Of a stretch of 7,049 nucleotides of DNA, positions 1 through 5,948 are shown one piece after another. The stretch covers positions 1 through 7,049 of the forward strand of contig JAFGWD010000205.1 of the NCBI GenBank assembly GCA_016937315.1, read 5' to 3'. Each line of letters begins with the position of its first letter. Position 1 is the first letter of the stretch. The translations under genes were made by a program, and so were the position numbers. The notes under the pieces were generated by a model. It was not told the DNA's origin. It made no database searches and was given only the letters and a program-made list of their open reading frames with translations. This DNA is from Rhodospirillaceae bacterium (lineage in GTDB: Bacteria; Pseudomonadota; Alphaproteobacteria; Rhodospirillales; Rhodospirillaceae).

Positions 1-373
1 GGAGCATGGCCGCGATGCAGGCCGCCACGGTATCGGGTTCAGTCATCAGGCACGCGCCAAAACGTCCGGCGGAGACTCGATCCGATGGGCAGCCAACGTT
101 GAGGTTGATCTCGACAAATCCAGCCCCTTCGGCAATACGTGTGGCCTCGGCCAGCAAGGTGGGGTCGCCTCCACCCAGTTGCAGGGCCAGGGGGTGCTCG
201 ATGGGATGGTGGGCCAGAAGCGTTGCGGCATGACCGTGAATCAATGCCTGTGCCGTGACCATTTCCGTATAAAGCAGGGTGTGGCGTGTGATCAGGCGCA
301 GGAAGCGGCGGTCGAGGCTGTCGGTCCAGTCCATCATGGGGGCGACGGAGAGACGGCGGTCGGGGCTGATCAT
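1..373 (-). CDS. dusA: tRNA-dihydrouridine(20/20a) synthase DusA, N-terminal part (cut by window edge)
   Basis: This is an FMN-dependent enzyme that reduces uridine to dihydrouridine in the D-loop of tRNA, using NADPH, in the cytoplasm. The reverse strand reads without a stop from an ATG at 373-371 to the left edge, giving 124 complete codons; full-length DusA is roughly 330-345 residues, so about two thirds lie outside. Visible landmarks are the FMN-binding start of the TIM barrel (VAPMMDWTD, residues 10-18), the LLYTEMVT strand (33-40), ALQLGGGDP (63-71) and NLNVGCPSDRV (90-100), where C95 sits at the catalytic cysteine position of the Dus family, followed by FGACLM (105-110). The TEMVT, LQLGG and NVGCPSDRV stretches closely match Escherichia coli DusA as I remember it, favouring DusA over DusB or DusC. 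A weak AGGA lies about 9 bases before the ATG. The gene is divergent from the Fnr-like regulator; no functional link is implied. Confidence 0.93.
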   Translation of the reverse strand, partial: MISPDRRLSVAPMMDWTDSLDRRFLRLITRHTLLYTEMVTAQALIHGHAATLLAHHPIEHPLALQLGGGDPTLLAEATRIAEGAGFVEINLNVGCPSDRVSAGRFGACLMTEPDTVAACIAAML

Positions 374-504
374 GCGTTGGTTCCTGGGTAAACGGAAAAA
401 ACCTGGAAGAGAGCTACGAGAACGCGACAAAATTGCAAAAAACGGGCAAAAAGAACAGAGCAAAGGTAGGGTATCGAGCTCTGCTGGATATGGGGAGCAT
501 CACG
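374..504. promoter_or_regulatory. Divergent intergenic region between dusA and the Crp/Fnr gene
   Basis: These 131 bases separate two divergent genes and so should hold promoters for both. The centre (about 420-462) is rich in A, including the A-run around 435-443 and 448-453. I could not find a convincing -35/-10 pair on either strand. A short inverted repeat TTGC/GCAA (433-436 and 446-449) is too brief to call an operator. The leftward gene has only a weak ribosome binding site; the rightward gene has a good one at 492-497. The reading frame of the Fnr-like gene stays open back to a TTG at 433, so part of this region could be coding if a far upstream start were used, but neither that TTG nor the ATG at 490 has a well-placed ribosome binding site. 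Confidence 0.5.
492..497 (+). promoter_or_regulatory. Ribosome binding site GGGGAG deciding the GTG start of the Crp/Fnr gene
   Basis: GGGGAG lies 7 bases before the GTG at 505. The competing in-frame ATG at 490 overlaps this motif and has no purine-rich motif at a proper distance; the nearest (AGGTAGGG, about 463-470) is 20 bases away. This favours GTG 505, although ATG 490 remains possible and would add five residues. Confidence 0.5.
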
Positions 505-1212
505 GTGGATCAATCGCGTTTCGAAGGGACAACAGAACTCGCACAGGCGTGCCGTGTTTGTTTGTGCCGTGACACCGCATTGTTTCGCGATCTGAGTGAT
601 GAAGAATTGACGCGTTTTGGGCAGTTACAGATTATTGATGTTGGATTCTCCCCAGGGGACATTCTCTACCGTCAGGGAGACCCGGGACAGGCGGTGTTCA
701 TGATCCGCGATGGTTTGGTGAAGCTGGAACAATTCCTTCCCGATGGTAGCCAGCGTATTGTTCGGCTGGTGCGCGGCGGTACGGCGATTGCCCTGGAGGC
801 TTTGTTGGGTACGGATTGCGAGCATCAAGCGGTGGCGTTGAGGCCGACTTCGGTTTGTCGTCTTTCGTGCGAGGTTTTGCAGCGTATTGAAGGGGAAACG
901 CCACGCTTGCACCGTCAGTTGATGGCGTTTTGGCATGCCTCTGTTGCTGAAGCCGATAAGTGGCTGACGCTTTTGTCTACAGGCAGTGCTCGTGTTCGTG
1001 TGGCGCGGCTTTTGCTGTTGTTATCGGATGGTGAAGCCTCTTTCGAGATGCTTTCACGTGAGGATATTGGTGCGATGCTGGGCACCACTACGGAAACCGC
1101 CAGCCGCATCATTGCCGAGTTTCGTCGAGACGATGTTTTGCGGGTTGTCGGGGTGCGCCGTTTCACGGTGAACCGGACGGCGCTGATGCTCATATCCGGT
1201 CCCGTCGTGTAG
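505..1212 (+). CDS. Crp/Fnr-family transcriptional regulator, FNR-like with N-terminal cysteine cluster
   Basis: This is a DNA-binding regulator of 235 residues if it begins at GTG 505; E. coli FNR has 250. Residue numbers use this start. An N-terminal cysteine segment (ACRVCLCRD, C16, C19, C21) precedes a cyclic-nucleotide-type beta-barrel (about 27-125, with FSPGDILYRQGDPG and IRDGLVKLEQ), a long dimerisation helix (about 130-175) and a winged helix-turn-helix (about 182-215). The recognition helix contains TTETASRII: E197, S200 and R201 match the E-x-x-S-R set (E209, S212, R213) with which E. coli FNR reads TTGAT half sites. C118, in TSVCRLSCE, aligns with FNR C122, the fourth [4Fe-4S] ligand. 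FNR-type oxygen sensing is therefore plausible, but the third N-terminal cysteine is out of register: C-x2-C-x-C instead of C-x2-C-x5-C. Family is certain; ligand and regulon are not. The gene converges on the ACT gene with 24 bases between their stops, and no clear terminator was seen there. Confidence 0.93.
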   Translation: MDQSRFEGTTELAQACRVCLCRDTALFRDLSDEELTRFGQLQIIDVGFSPGDILYRQGDPGQAVFMIRDGLVKLEQFLPDGSQRIVRLVRGGTAIALEALLGTDCEHQAVALRPTSVCRLSCEVLQRIEGETPRLHRQLMAFWHASVAEADKWLTLLSTGSARVRVARLLLLLSDGEASFEMLSREDIGAMLGTTTETASRIIAEFRRDDVLRVVGVRRFTVNRTALMLISGPVV

Positions 1213-1236
1213 GTCATTCATATAATACGGTGTTAT

Positions 1237-1761
1237 TTATGCCGGGTTGATGCGACAAAACAGACCCAATTCTCCAGCCGTATTGACCACCGTGTTCAAG
1301 CAGGATTCGCAACTGGATTCTGGAATATGTGCCGCAATTTTGACGCTGTAGGATGCGCTTTCCCCCCGCCCGCTGCGGGTGCTGTTGAGGCGGACGATAT
1401 TGGCGTCGTACTGCTGAAACACTTCTGCCAGGCGTGCCACCAAACCGGGACGATCTCCTCCGCCGACTTCGACAACATGGGTGGTGAGTCCGGTATGGTC
1501 TTGCTCGGGCTCGAATGTGAAGGTCCGTACGGAAACGCTTCCTCCCGAGGTCTCTGGTAGGGATTTCAATGCTGTTTCGACAATTTCGGGCGTGATTTCG
1601 TCAGAGATGTCGCAAACTGCCGTGAATTCTGCACCCCGCCCCAGAACAGCAAAAGCGGCATCGCCAAGATTCGCCCCTAAGTCGAACAGGCATTCGGATA
1701 TTGCCGAGATCAGCCCGGTGCGGTCTGGGCAAACCACGGAGACGATGAACAATTGATTCAT
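1237..1761 (-). CDS. Tandem ACT-domain protein, GcvR-like
   Basis: This 174-residue cytoplasmic protein consists almost wholly of two ACT domains. The first spans about 3-80, with the ligand-loop sequence VVCPDRTGLISAISE at 9-23. The second spans about 93-171, with VGGGDRPGLVARLAEVF at 99-115 and the following strand ANIVRLNSTR at 120-129. Both loops keep the D-R-x-G turn that often contacts amino acids in ACT domains. Length and architecture fit the glycine-cleavage repressor GcvR family, which in E. coli acts by binding GcvA rather than DNA. No gcv genes or GcvA are visible here, so the ligand and partner are unknown. The start at 1761 has an excellent ribosome binding site; an upstream in-frame extension of 23 codons to 1830 lacks any such support and reads as low-complexity. 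The gene lies 92 bases downstream of the REC-HDOD gene on the same strand and may be read from the same transcript or its own promoter. Confidence 0.85.
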   Translation of the reverse strand: MNQLFIVSVVCPDRTGLISAISECLFDLGANLGDAAFAVLGRGAEFTAVCDISDEITPEIVETALKSLPETSGGSVSVRTFTFEPEQDHTGLTTHVVEVGGGDRPGLVARLAEVFQQYDANIVRLNSTRSGRGESASYSVKIAAHIPESSCESCLNTVVNTAGELGLFCRINPA

Positions 1762-1770
1762 TTGGAAAGA

Positions 1771-1776
1771 TCCTCC
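1771..1776 (-). promoter_or_regulatory. Strong ribosome binding site (GGAGGA) of the ACT-domain gene
   Basis: On the minus strand GGAGGA is followed by 9 bases and then the ATG at 1761-1759. This fixes the start of the ACT protein at MNQLFIV and argues against the longer open frame that begins near 1830. Confidence 0.75.
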
Positions 1777-1853
1777 GGCGCTTGGCAGCCTGATGGCGGC
1801 CCCCGGCTCCAAAAGTGGCGGCTTTCGCACACAAAATCAACTGTTCAGGTGTT

Positions 1854-3095
1854 TTATGGTAGGGGACGGTGGCCCAGGTGGGGACAACTGCGGATCCATT
1901 GCGGCAGGCTATTTTGTGCACCGAAAGCAACCAACCTTGCAACGTCCGCGCCGCTGTCTTCCAGGTCATCGGCCTCAATCGGCAGGTCGCTGCCTTGTCT
2001 GTCCAACTGCATGGCAACGCGTGCGATGTGAACAAAGTCCGCCGTGGTTGGTAGGTTGGGCAGAGCATTAATTTTGGATGGGAAAGGCCAACCGATAACG
2101 CCTTCAACCACGGCGTCGGGGAACCCCCATAAGTGTAATAAGTACCCTCCGGCCAGTGCGTGGTTGAAGCCAAAGAGGCGTTCTTCGGCTTCGGTCAGAC
2201 TCAACTGCCCGGCTTGTGCGGCAGCTCGCGCTGCACGGTGACGGCGGGGGTCGTTCATCGCCAGAAGCAATTGCCCGATGCCATGAAGCATGCCAGCCAG
2301 AGCGGCTTCATTGGCGATGTCGGACGGGGCACGCATGTTTAAGGCCATGTGTCGGGTAACGGTTCCGCACTGGATGCCGTCCATCCACAAAGCTTCTATG
2401 GGCAATCCTCCTAAGTCAATGCCGTGTAGGGAAGAGACCAAGCCATGGGTTAAGGCCGGGGCGCGGATAGTGTCCAGTCCCAAGAGACGTGTCGCATGGG
2501 CAACGTTGGAAATCGTCATGGGCAACGCAAAAATCGGTGAATTGGCGATTTGCAGCAGACGCGTGGAAAAGGCGATGTCTTGGGCGATAATCCGGCCCAC
2601 AGCGTCCAGAGGCGTTTTGTCGTTGCGGATGGCTTCCATCAGGCGTGAGTAAATGCCCGGTGGGCTGGGGAGGTTACGTAATTGTCCGATGCGTTTGAGA
2701 AAACTGGGGTCATTCAGCATATGGCGCAGTCGTAGAGACCGAGAAATCACTGTTTCCAGGTGTTCTGCACTGCATGGTTTGCTTAGAAATTGAGGAGCGG
2801 GACCGATGGCGCGGAGCAGAGTTTCGCGCTCTGTTTGGCCGGACAAGATGATGCGTATGGTGCTGGGCCACAAGGATGCGACCCGTTCTAAAAATTGCAC
2901 GCCATCCATTCCAGGCATACGCAGGTCACTGATAACAATGTCGGCGGGGATATGATTCATTTCTGTGAATGCGTCTTCGGCGCTTTCACAGAAACGCATC
3001 GACCAGTCCTCATGGTGACGGTGCAAAGCGCGTTTGAGGCCTTGCAGGACCATGGGGTCATCATCGACGAAAAGGATCCGCGTCGGGGGAGTCAT
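1854..3095 (-). CDS. Response regulator with receiver and HDOD output domain
   Basis: This 413-residue cytoplasmic protein joins a receiver to an HDOD output domain. The receiver (about 5-122) has all working residues: acidic pair D11/D12, phosphoacceptor D57 in VISDLRMPGMDG, switch S85 in ILSGQ, and K106 in LSKPC. The HDOD domain (about 135-345) shows the opening LPSPPGIYSRLMEAI, the hallmark LLQIANSP (180-187), AGMLHGIGQLLLA (267-279) and the closing NHALAGGYLLHLWGFP (311-326). At the place of the HD-type metal pair the sequence reads H271-G272, so no metal phosphohydrolase activity is expected; HDOD domains often lack the HD residues and act in signalling by ways still poorly known. The ATG overlaps the stop of the upstream kinase as ATGA and is preceded by GGTGAGG at 7 bases, so the two genes are translationally coupled and the kinase is the natural phosphodonor. 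No DNA-binding domain is present, so output is probably through protein contacts. Confidence 0.93.
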   Translation of the reverse strand: MTPPTRILFVDDDPMVLQGLKRALHRHHEDWSMRFCESAEDAFTEMNHIPADIVISDLRMPGMDGVQFLERVASLWPSTIRIILSGQTERETLLRAIGPAPQFLSKPCSAEHLETVISRSLRLRHMLNDPSFLKRIGQLRNLPSPPGIYSRLMEAIRNDKTPLDAVGRIIAQDIAFSTRLLQIANSPIFALPMTISNVAHATRLLGLDTIRAPALTHGLVSSLHGIDLGGLPIEALWMDGIQCGTVTRHMALNMRAPSDIANEAALAGMLHGIGQLLLAMNDPRRHRAARAAAQAGQLSLTEAEERLFGFNHALAGGYLLHLWGFPDAVVEGVIGWPFPSKINALPNLPTTADFVHIARVAMQLDRQGSDLPIEADDLEDSGADVARLVAFGAQNSLPQWIRSCPHLGHRPLP

Positions 3096-4714
3096 GCCTG
3101 AACCTCACCGGGCAAATTCGTCACTCTATAGGGTAGGCTTATCGTAAATCGCGTGATGTGACCAGGGTCACTTTCTACGTGTATCGTCCCCTGGTGCCCA
3201 CGAGAAATGATGGTGTGTGCAATGCTTAGCCCCTGTCCGGTGCCGCGTCCCGGTGCTTTGGTGGTGAAGAAGGGCTCGAAAATTTTATCGATTAAGTGTG
3301 CGGGAATTCCTGCACCATTGTCTTCGATGTGGATTTCCGCATGATCATCTTTGGCCTGACTGTGTAACCGGATTTTTCCGAGTCCGGTTTTATTTGCATC
3401 TTCAATGGCTTGCGTGGCGTTGACGATAAGGTTCAAGATGGCTTGTCCCAACTGCTCGCCATGGCCCAGGAAAATGGGCATAGAATCATCCAGGTCTTCG
3501 TCGATTTCGGCGATGTGTTTCCACTGGTTGCGGCTGACCACGACGGCATCGCGAATCACGCTGTTAATATCGACCGGTACAGGGTCAATGTGTCCGGGGT
3601 GGGAGAAGGTTTTGATGGCGGTGACGATGCGGCTGATGGCGCGGATTCCGGATGTGGCTTGATGAACGGCTTTCTCTCCCTCGGAGCTCAGGAAAGAAAG
3701 GTCGATGGCGTGTTCTGCGTCTTGAACCCGGCGCCGGATTTCCTCTGGTAAGTCAGCGTGACTGAGGGTCTCGTGATACAAAGATACAAGGGTCACGAGG
3801 TCGGGAATGGCGTTTTCCAGGAAGCCAAGGTTGTCACAGATATACTGAATGGGGGAATTGATTTCATGGGCGATACCGCCGGAGAGCGTTCCCAAGGATT
3901 CCATTTTTTGCTGCTGGCGTAACAGGGCTTGTTGGCTTTCTTTGGCAGCTTCTGCTTCTTTGCGTGCGGTAATCACCTGGGCGAAGATCAGAATACCGCC
4001 GATTTCACCGTCGTCTCGTGTCCAAGGTAGGGCCTGTGTGGAGAGCCATTCCGTCCGTCCGTCATCAGGCCGTGTAAAAGAAATTTCGACAGGTGGCATG
4101 TCTTCCCCAGCTAAGGCGCGGCGATGACGTGCTCGCCAATCGTCGGGGATGTGATGCAGGTCGTAGTGACATAAGCCCTCCAATTTACGCGGTAAAAAGT
4201 CGAAGTCCTCCAGCCAACGGCGGCTGACCAGCAGATAGCGCATGTTCCTGTCAAACATCGCAACGGCAACGGGAACGTGCTCGATAAAACGATGCAACAG
4301 AGGGTCGCGTGTTGATGATGCGCCGGCGGTGCCTTGCGAGGAGAGCGTGTCGTTGGCCGGATGTGTCAGGGTTTTCACATCAGCCGCGAACATTGTGACG
4401 CTGTGTCCGTCTGCGCTTAGGTGATAGCTCCACTGCAAAACCGTGTTTGAGTCATAGAAACGGGCGCAGGCAACGACGTTTTCTTCGGGGGACGCAATGG
4501 CATGGGCGAGGTATGTCTCATGGCGTTCGGGAAGGAGTGTGCCCATGCCGTCGTGTAAGCGGGTGCTTAAGGCAAGGGCAGGGCGATTGGCATAGGTGAT
4601 GCTTTTGTCCACGCCAATCCGAAGTGCTGGGAGGGGGTAGTGGTCGAGAGGGTCTGCGGATGTGACCACGGGTGGCGCTAGGCTTGCGGCGGTGCTGCGC
4701 TCGGTATTCATCAT
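3092..4714 (-). CDS. Soluble PAS-domain sensor histidine kinase
   Basis: This 540-residue kinase has no signal peptide or membrane segment, so it should sense a cytoplasmic cue. A first, divergent PAS-like region covers about 25-115. A clearer PAS domain covers about 138-250 (FIEHVPVAVAMFDRNMRYLLVS, then GGILIFAQVITARKEAE at its end) and is joined by a short coiled coil (about 250-275, rich in A, E, Q) to the catalytic core. The H-box is GTLSGGIAHEINSP with phosphoacceptor H283. The ATPase domain has the N-box LNLIVNATQAI (N432), the G1 box DNGAGI (465-470), the F-box FEPFFTTK (479-486) and the G2 box GRGTGQGLS (489-497), so it should be active. H-box and ATPase style resemble the NtrB/HPK4-like class with long linker helices after the H-box. 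The start could be the ATG at 4714 or the next codon at 4711; GGGG at 4718-4721 is the only nearby ribosome-binding signal. It is the first gene of the minus-strand unit and divergent from the receiver/Hpt genes. Confidence 0.94.
   Translation of the reverse strand: MMNTERSTAASLAPPVVTSADPLDHYPLPALRIGVDKSITYANRPALALSTRLHDGMGTLLPERHETYLAHAIASPEENVVACARFYDSNTVLQWSYHLSADGHSVTMFAADVKTLTHPANDTLSSQGTAGASSTRDPLLHRFIEHVPVAVAMFDRNMRYLLVSRRWLEDFDFLPRKLEGLCHYDLHHIPDDWRARHRRALAGEDMPPVEISFTRPDDGRTEWLSTQALPWTRDDGEIGGILIFAQVITARKEAEAAKESQQALLRQQQKMESLGTLSGGIAHEINSPIQYICDNLGFLENAIPDLVTLVSLYHETLSHADLPEEIRRRVQDAEHAIDLSFLSSEGEKAVHQATSGIRAISRIVTAIKTFSHPGHIDPVPVDINSVIRDAVVVSRNQWKHIAEIDEDLDDSMPIFLGHGEQLGQAILNLIVNATQAIEDANKTGLGKIRLHSQAKDDHAEIHIEDNGAGIPAHLIDKIFEPFFTTKAPGRGTGQGLSIAHTIISRGHQGTIHVESDPGHITRFTISLPYRVTNLPGEVQA
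3103..3109 (-). promoter_or_regulatory. Ribosome binding site GGTGAGG of the REC-HDOD gene inside the kinase 3' end
   Basis: On the minus strand GGTGAGG stands 7 bases before the ATG at 3095-3093 and lies within the last codons of the kinase gene. Together with the ATGA stop-start overlap it supports coupled translation of kinase and response regulator. Confidence 0.65.
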
Positions 4715-4925
4715 CGACCCCGTTTGGCTGTTCTGTGTGTCTCATGCACATCGGGTGCCATGGTTTTTGTGCTTTGTGCCGTGGTGTGAATTCTGACAAG
4801 GTGTTAGGGATTTCACGGGGGTACACGCCAAACGATATTGGAAAAAATCTAGCCTTGAACCGCAGCCCGATGCATTTTGCTTTGCAAAATGCGAATCTGT
4901 CTGCAGCTTGTGCTCGGAGCTCGAC
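4715..4925. promoter_or_regulatory. Divergent intergenic control region between the kinase unit and the receiver/Hpt unit
   Basis: This 211-base region lies between the kinase start (minus) and the receiver start (plus) and must contain the promoters of both units. It is visibly richer in A and T than the flanking genes between about 4830 and 4895. A weak sigma-70-like pair can be drawn on the plus strand: TTCACG at 4811-4816 and GATATT at 4833-4838 with 16 bases between; each matches the consensus at four of six positions, so this is only a guess. A perfect hairpin sits downstream at 4872-4892. No reading frame with coding character and a ribosome binding site was found here. Confidence 0.5.
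4872..4892. repeat. Perfect 9-bp inverted repeat with 3-base loop
   Basis: GCATTTTGC and GCAAAATGC are exact reverse complements separated by TTT. The structure ends 33 bases before the receiver's ATG and 23 bases before its GGAG ribosome binding site. No T-run follows on either strand, so it does not look like an intrinsic terminator. It could be a dimeric-regulator operator or an RNA hairpin in the 5' leader of the receiver/Hpt mRNA; the sequence alone does not decide. Confidence 0.6.
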
Positions 4926-5321
4926 ATGCTTCCTTTGTGCCGTGTTGCTTTTGTTGATGATGATCCTGATATCCGGGAAATCATTGGCTTTGCGTTGCGT
5001 GATGTTGGTGGTTTTGACGCACGGGCCTGGGGGGACGGGCGGAGCTTCCTTGAGGAATTGACGAATTGGTTGCCGCAGATGGTCTTGCTTGACCTGACGA
5101 TGCCAGAAATGGATGGTTGGGAAACGGCTATGGCTTTGCATGTGCATCCGCAGGGACATGGGGTGCCTGTGGTTCTGATGAGTGGCCGTAGCGATATGAA
5201 TGAACGGTCTGGCAAAAATCTTCCCGGAGTTATTGGGGAGATTGCCAAGCCGTTTGATCCCTTGTCTCTTTCTGAAAAGTTACGAGACCTGTGGGATGAC
5301 CATGTGAAAACTGGAGGGTGA
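4926..5321 (+). CDS. Single-domain response regulator (receiver only)
   Basis: This 131-residue cytoplasmic protein is a lone receiver domain with no output domain. The working residues are present: acidic pair D11/D12 in FVDDDPD, phosphoacceptor D56 in MVLLDLTMPEMDGW, switch S86 in VVLMSGR, and K108 in IAKPFDP. The ATG at 4926 is preceded by GGAG (4916-4919) at 6 bases; a longer frame from TTG 4908 is possible but unsupported. Single-domain receivers commonly shuttle phosphate between a kinase and an Hpt protein or act by binding a partner, as CheY and DivK do. The next gene encodes an Hpt protein starting one base after this stop codon, which makes a direct REC-Hpt exchange the natural reading. 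The divergent histidine kinase is the likely source of phosphate, by inference from position only. Confidence 0.92.
   Translation: MLPLCRVAFVDDDPDIREIIGFALRDVGGFDARAWGDGRSFLEELTNWLPQMVLLDLTMPEMDGWETAMALHVHPQGHGVPVVLMSGRSDMNERSGKNLPGVIGEIAKPFDPLSLSEKLRDLWDDHVKTGG
5313..5317 (+). promoter_or_regulatory. Ribosome binding site GGAGG deciding the TTG start of the Hpt gene
   Basis: GGAGG lies 5 bases before TTG 5323 and inside the last codons of the receiver gene. The next in-frame candidates (TTG 5332, GTG 5341, ATG 5365) have worse spacing, and starting at 5365 would remove the first helix expected of an Hpt domain. The arrangement implies translational coupling. Confidence 0.55.
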
Positions 5322-5322
5322 T

Positions 5323-5934
5323 TTGGGTGATTTGCGCGGCGTGGTCGAGGGCTATGTGACGACGATGCGTCCGAAGGGAGAGGCCTTTTGCGAGTCTTTA
5401 ACGGTCCTTGCTGCTCCTGTGGTGCTGGATGACGTTGCGGCCTTGATTTCGACTGTCCACAAATTTGCAGGATCTGCGGGGTCGGCGGGGTTTATGCGGT
5501 TGTCCGCCGTGGCGAGTTTGATCGAAATTGCCTTGCGGGCGGTCAAGGAAACGGAGGTTTTGGAGGATGCGGCCCTGGCGCAGATCCTTTGCTTGAAAGA
5601 TGATTTTGCGGCGGAAATTGCTGAACTCACGCCGTCGCGGTCGGCGCTCTTGTCTGGCCAGGCGGCTGAGGTTTATGTTCCCTTCTCGCGGCCCCTTCGG
5701 GTGCTTGTGGCCGGGATGCCGGAACCTGTTGCACGCATTCTTGTGCATGTTATCGAACAGAGCCTGGGAATAGCCTGGATACTGCCGGATGTGGCGATGT
5801 TGGCGGGTGTTCCGCCCGGACGTGAACCGGATTTTGCTGTGGTTATGTCGCCGGTTGCAGATGTGTCTTTTCCCGTAGTGGTGTTTCATCCGTGCGGCTT
5901 CGATGACATGGCAATGGATTGGCCGACCAACTGA
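5323..5934 (+). CDS. Hpt-domain phosphotransfer protein with degenerate receiver-like C-terminus
   Basis: This 203-residue protein begins at a TTG one base after the receiver's stop. Residues about 5-105 form a mostly helical Hpt domain: the motif TVHKFAGSAGSAGFMRLSAV carries the expected phosphorylatable histidine H46, with the glycine/serine-rich turn and the following helix (LIEIALRA) seen in the H-x-x-A-G-S-A-G subclass of Hpt domains. Residues about 124-203 read as alternating strands and helices (RPLRVLVAG, then EPVARILVHVIEQSLG, DFAVVMSPV, FPVVVFHPC), which resembles the first four strands of a receiver. The acidic pair is missing, the strand where the phosphoacceptor should be reads VVMSP, and there is no lysine or final strand-helix. 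I infer a worn-down or truncated receiver (pseudoreceiver); this part is much less certain than the Hpt. The protein has no membrane segment. It probably exchanges phosphate with the preceding receiver and perhaps with the REC-HDOD protein. Confidence 0.82.
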   Translation: MGDLRGVVEGYVTTMRPKGEAFCESLTVLAAPVVLDDVAALISTVHKFAGSAGSAGFMRLSAVASLIEIALRAVKETEVLEDAALAQILCLKDDFAAEIAELTPSRSALLSGQAAEVYVPFSRPLRVLVAGMPEPVARILVHVIEQSLGIAWILPDVAMLAGVPPGREPDFAVVMSPVADVSFPVVVFHPCGFDDMAMDWPTN

Positions 5935-5948
5935 GCCTTGCATAAAAG

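Noticed and set aside
433..504. TTG 433 as start of the Fnr-like gene.
   Set aside because: The added residues are lysine/arginine-rich with no family counterpart, no ribosome binding site precedes the TTG, and GTG 505 has GGGGAG at 7 bases.
1762..1853. Possible terminator after the REC-HDOD gene.
   Set aside because: The GC-rich GGCGGC words at 1795-1800 and near 1816-1821 are direct, not inverted, repeats, and no stem followed by a T-run could be formed.
1601..2173. Minus-strand open frame of 190 codons across the REC-HDOD 3' end and ACT 5' end.
   Set aside because: It lies out of frame over two genes with clear domain structure; its composition is not protein-like.
4954..4967. FNR-box-like sequence TTGATGATGATCCT.
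   Set aside because: It has two mismatches in the second half site (ATCCT for ATCAA) and simply encodes the V-D-D-D-P acidic motif of the receiver, downstream of the start codon.
4518..5159. Minus-strand open frame of 213 codons spanning the kinase start, control region and receiver.
   Set aside because: It crosses the divergent intergenic region, overlaps two well-supported genes and shows no domain or ribosome binding site.
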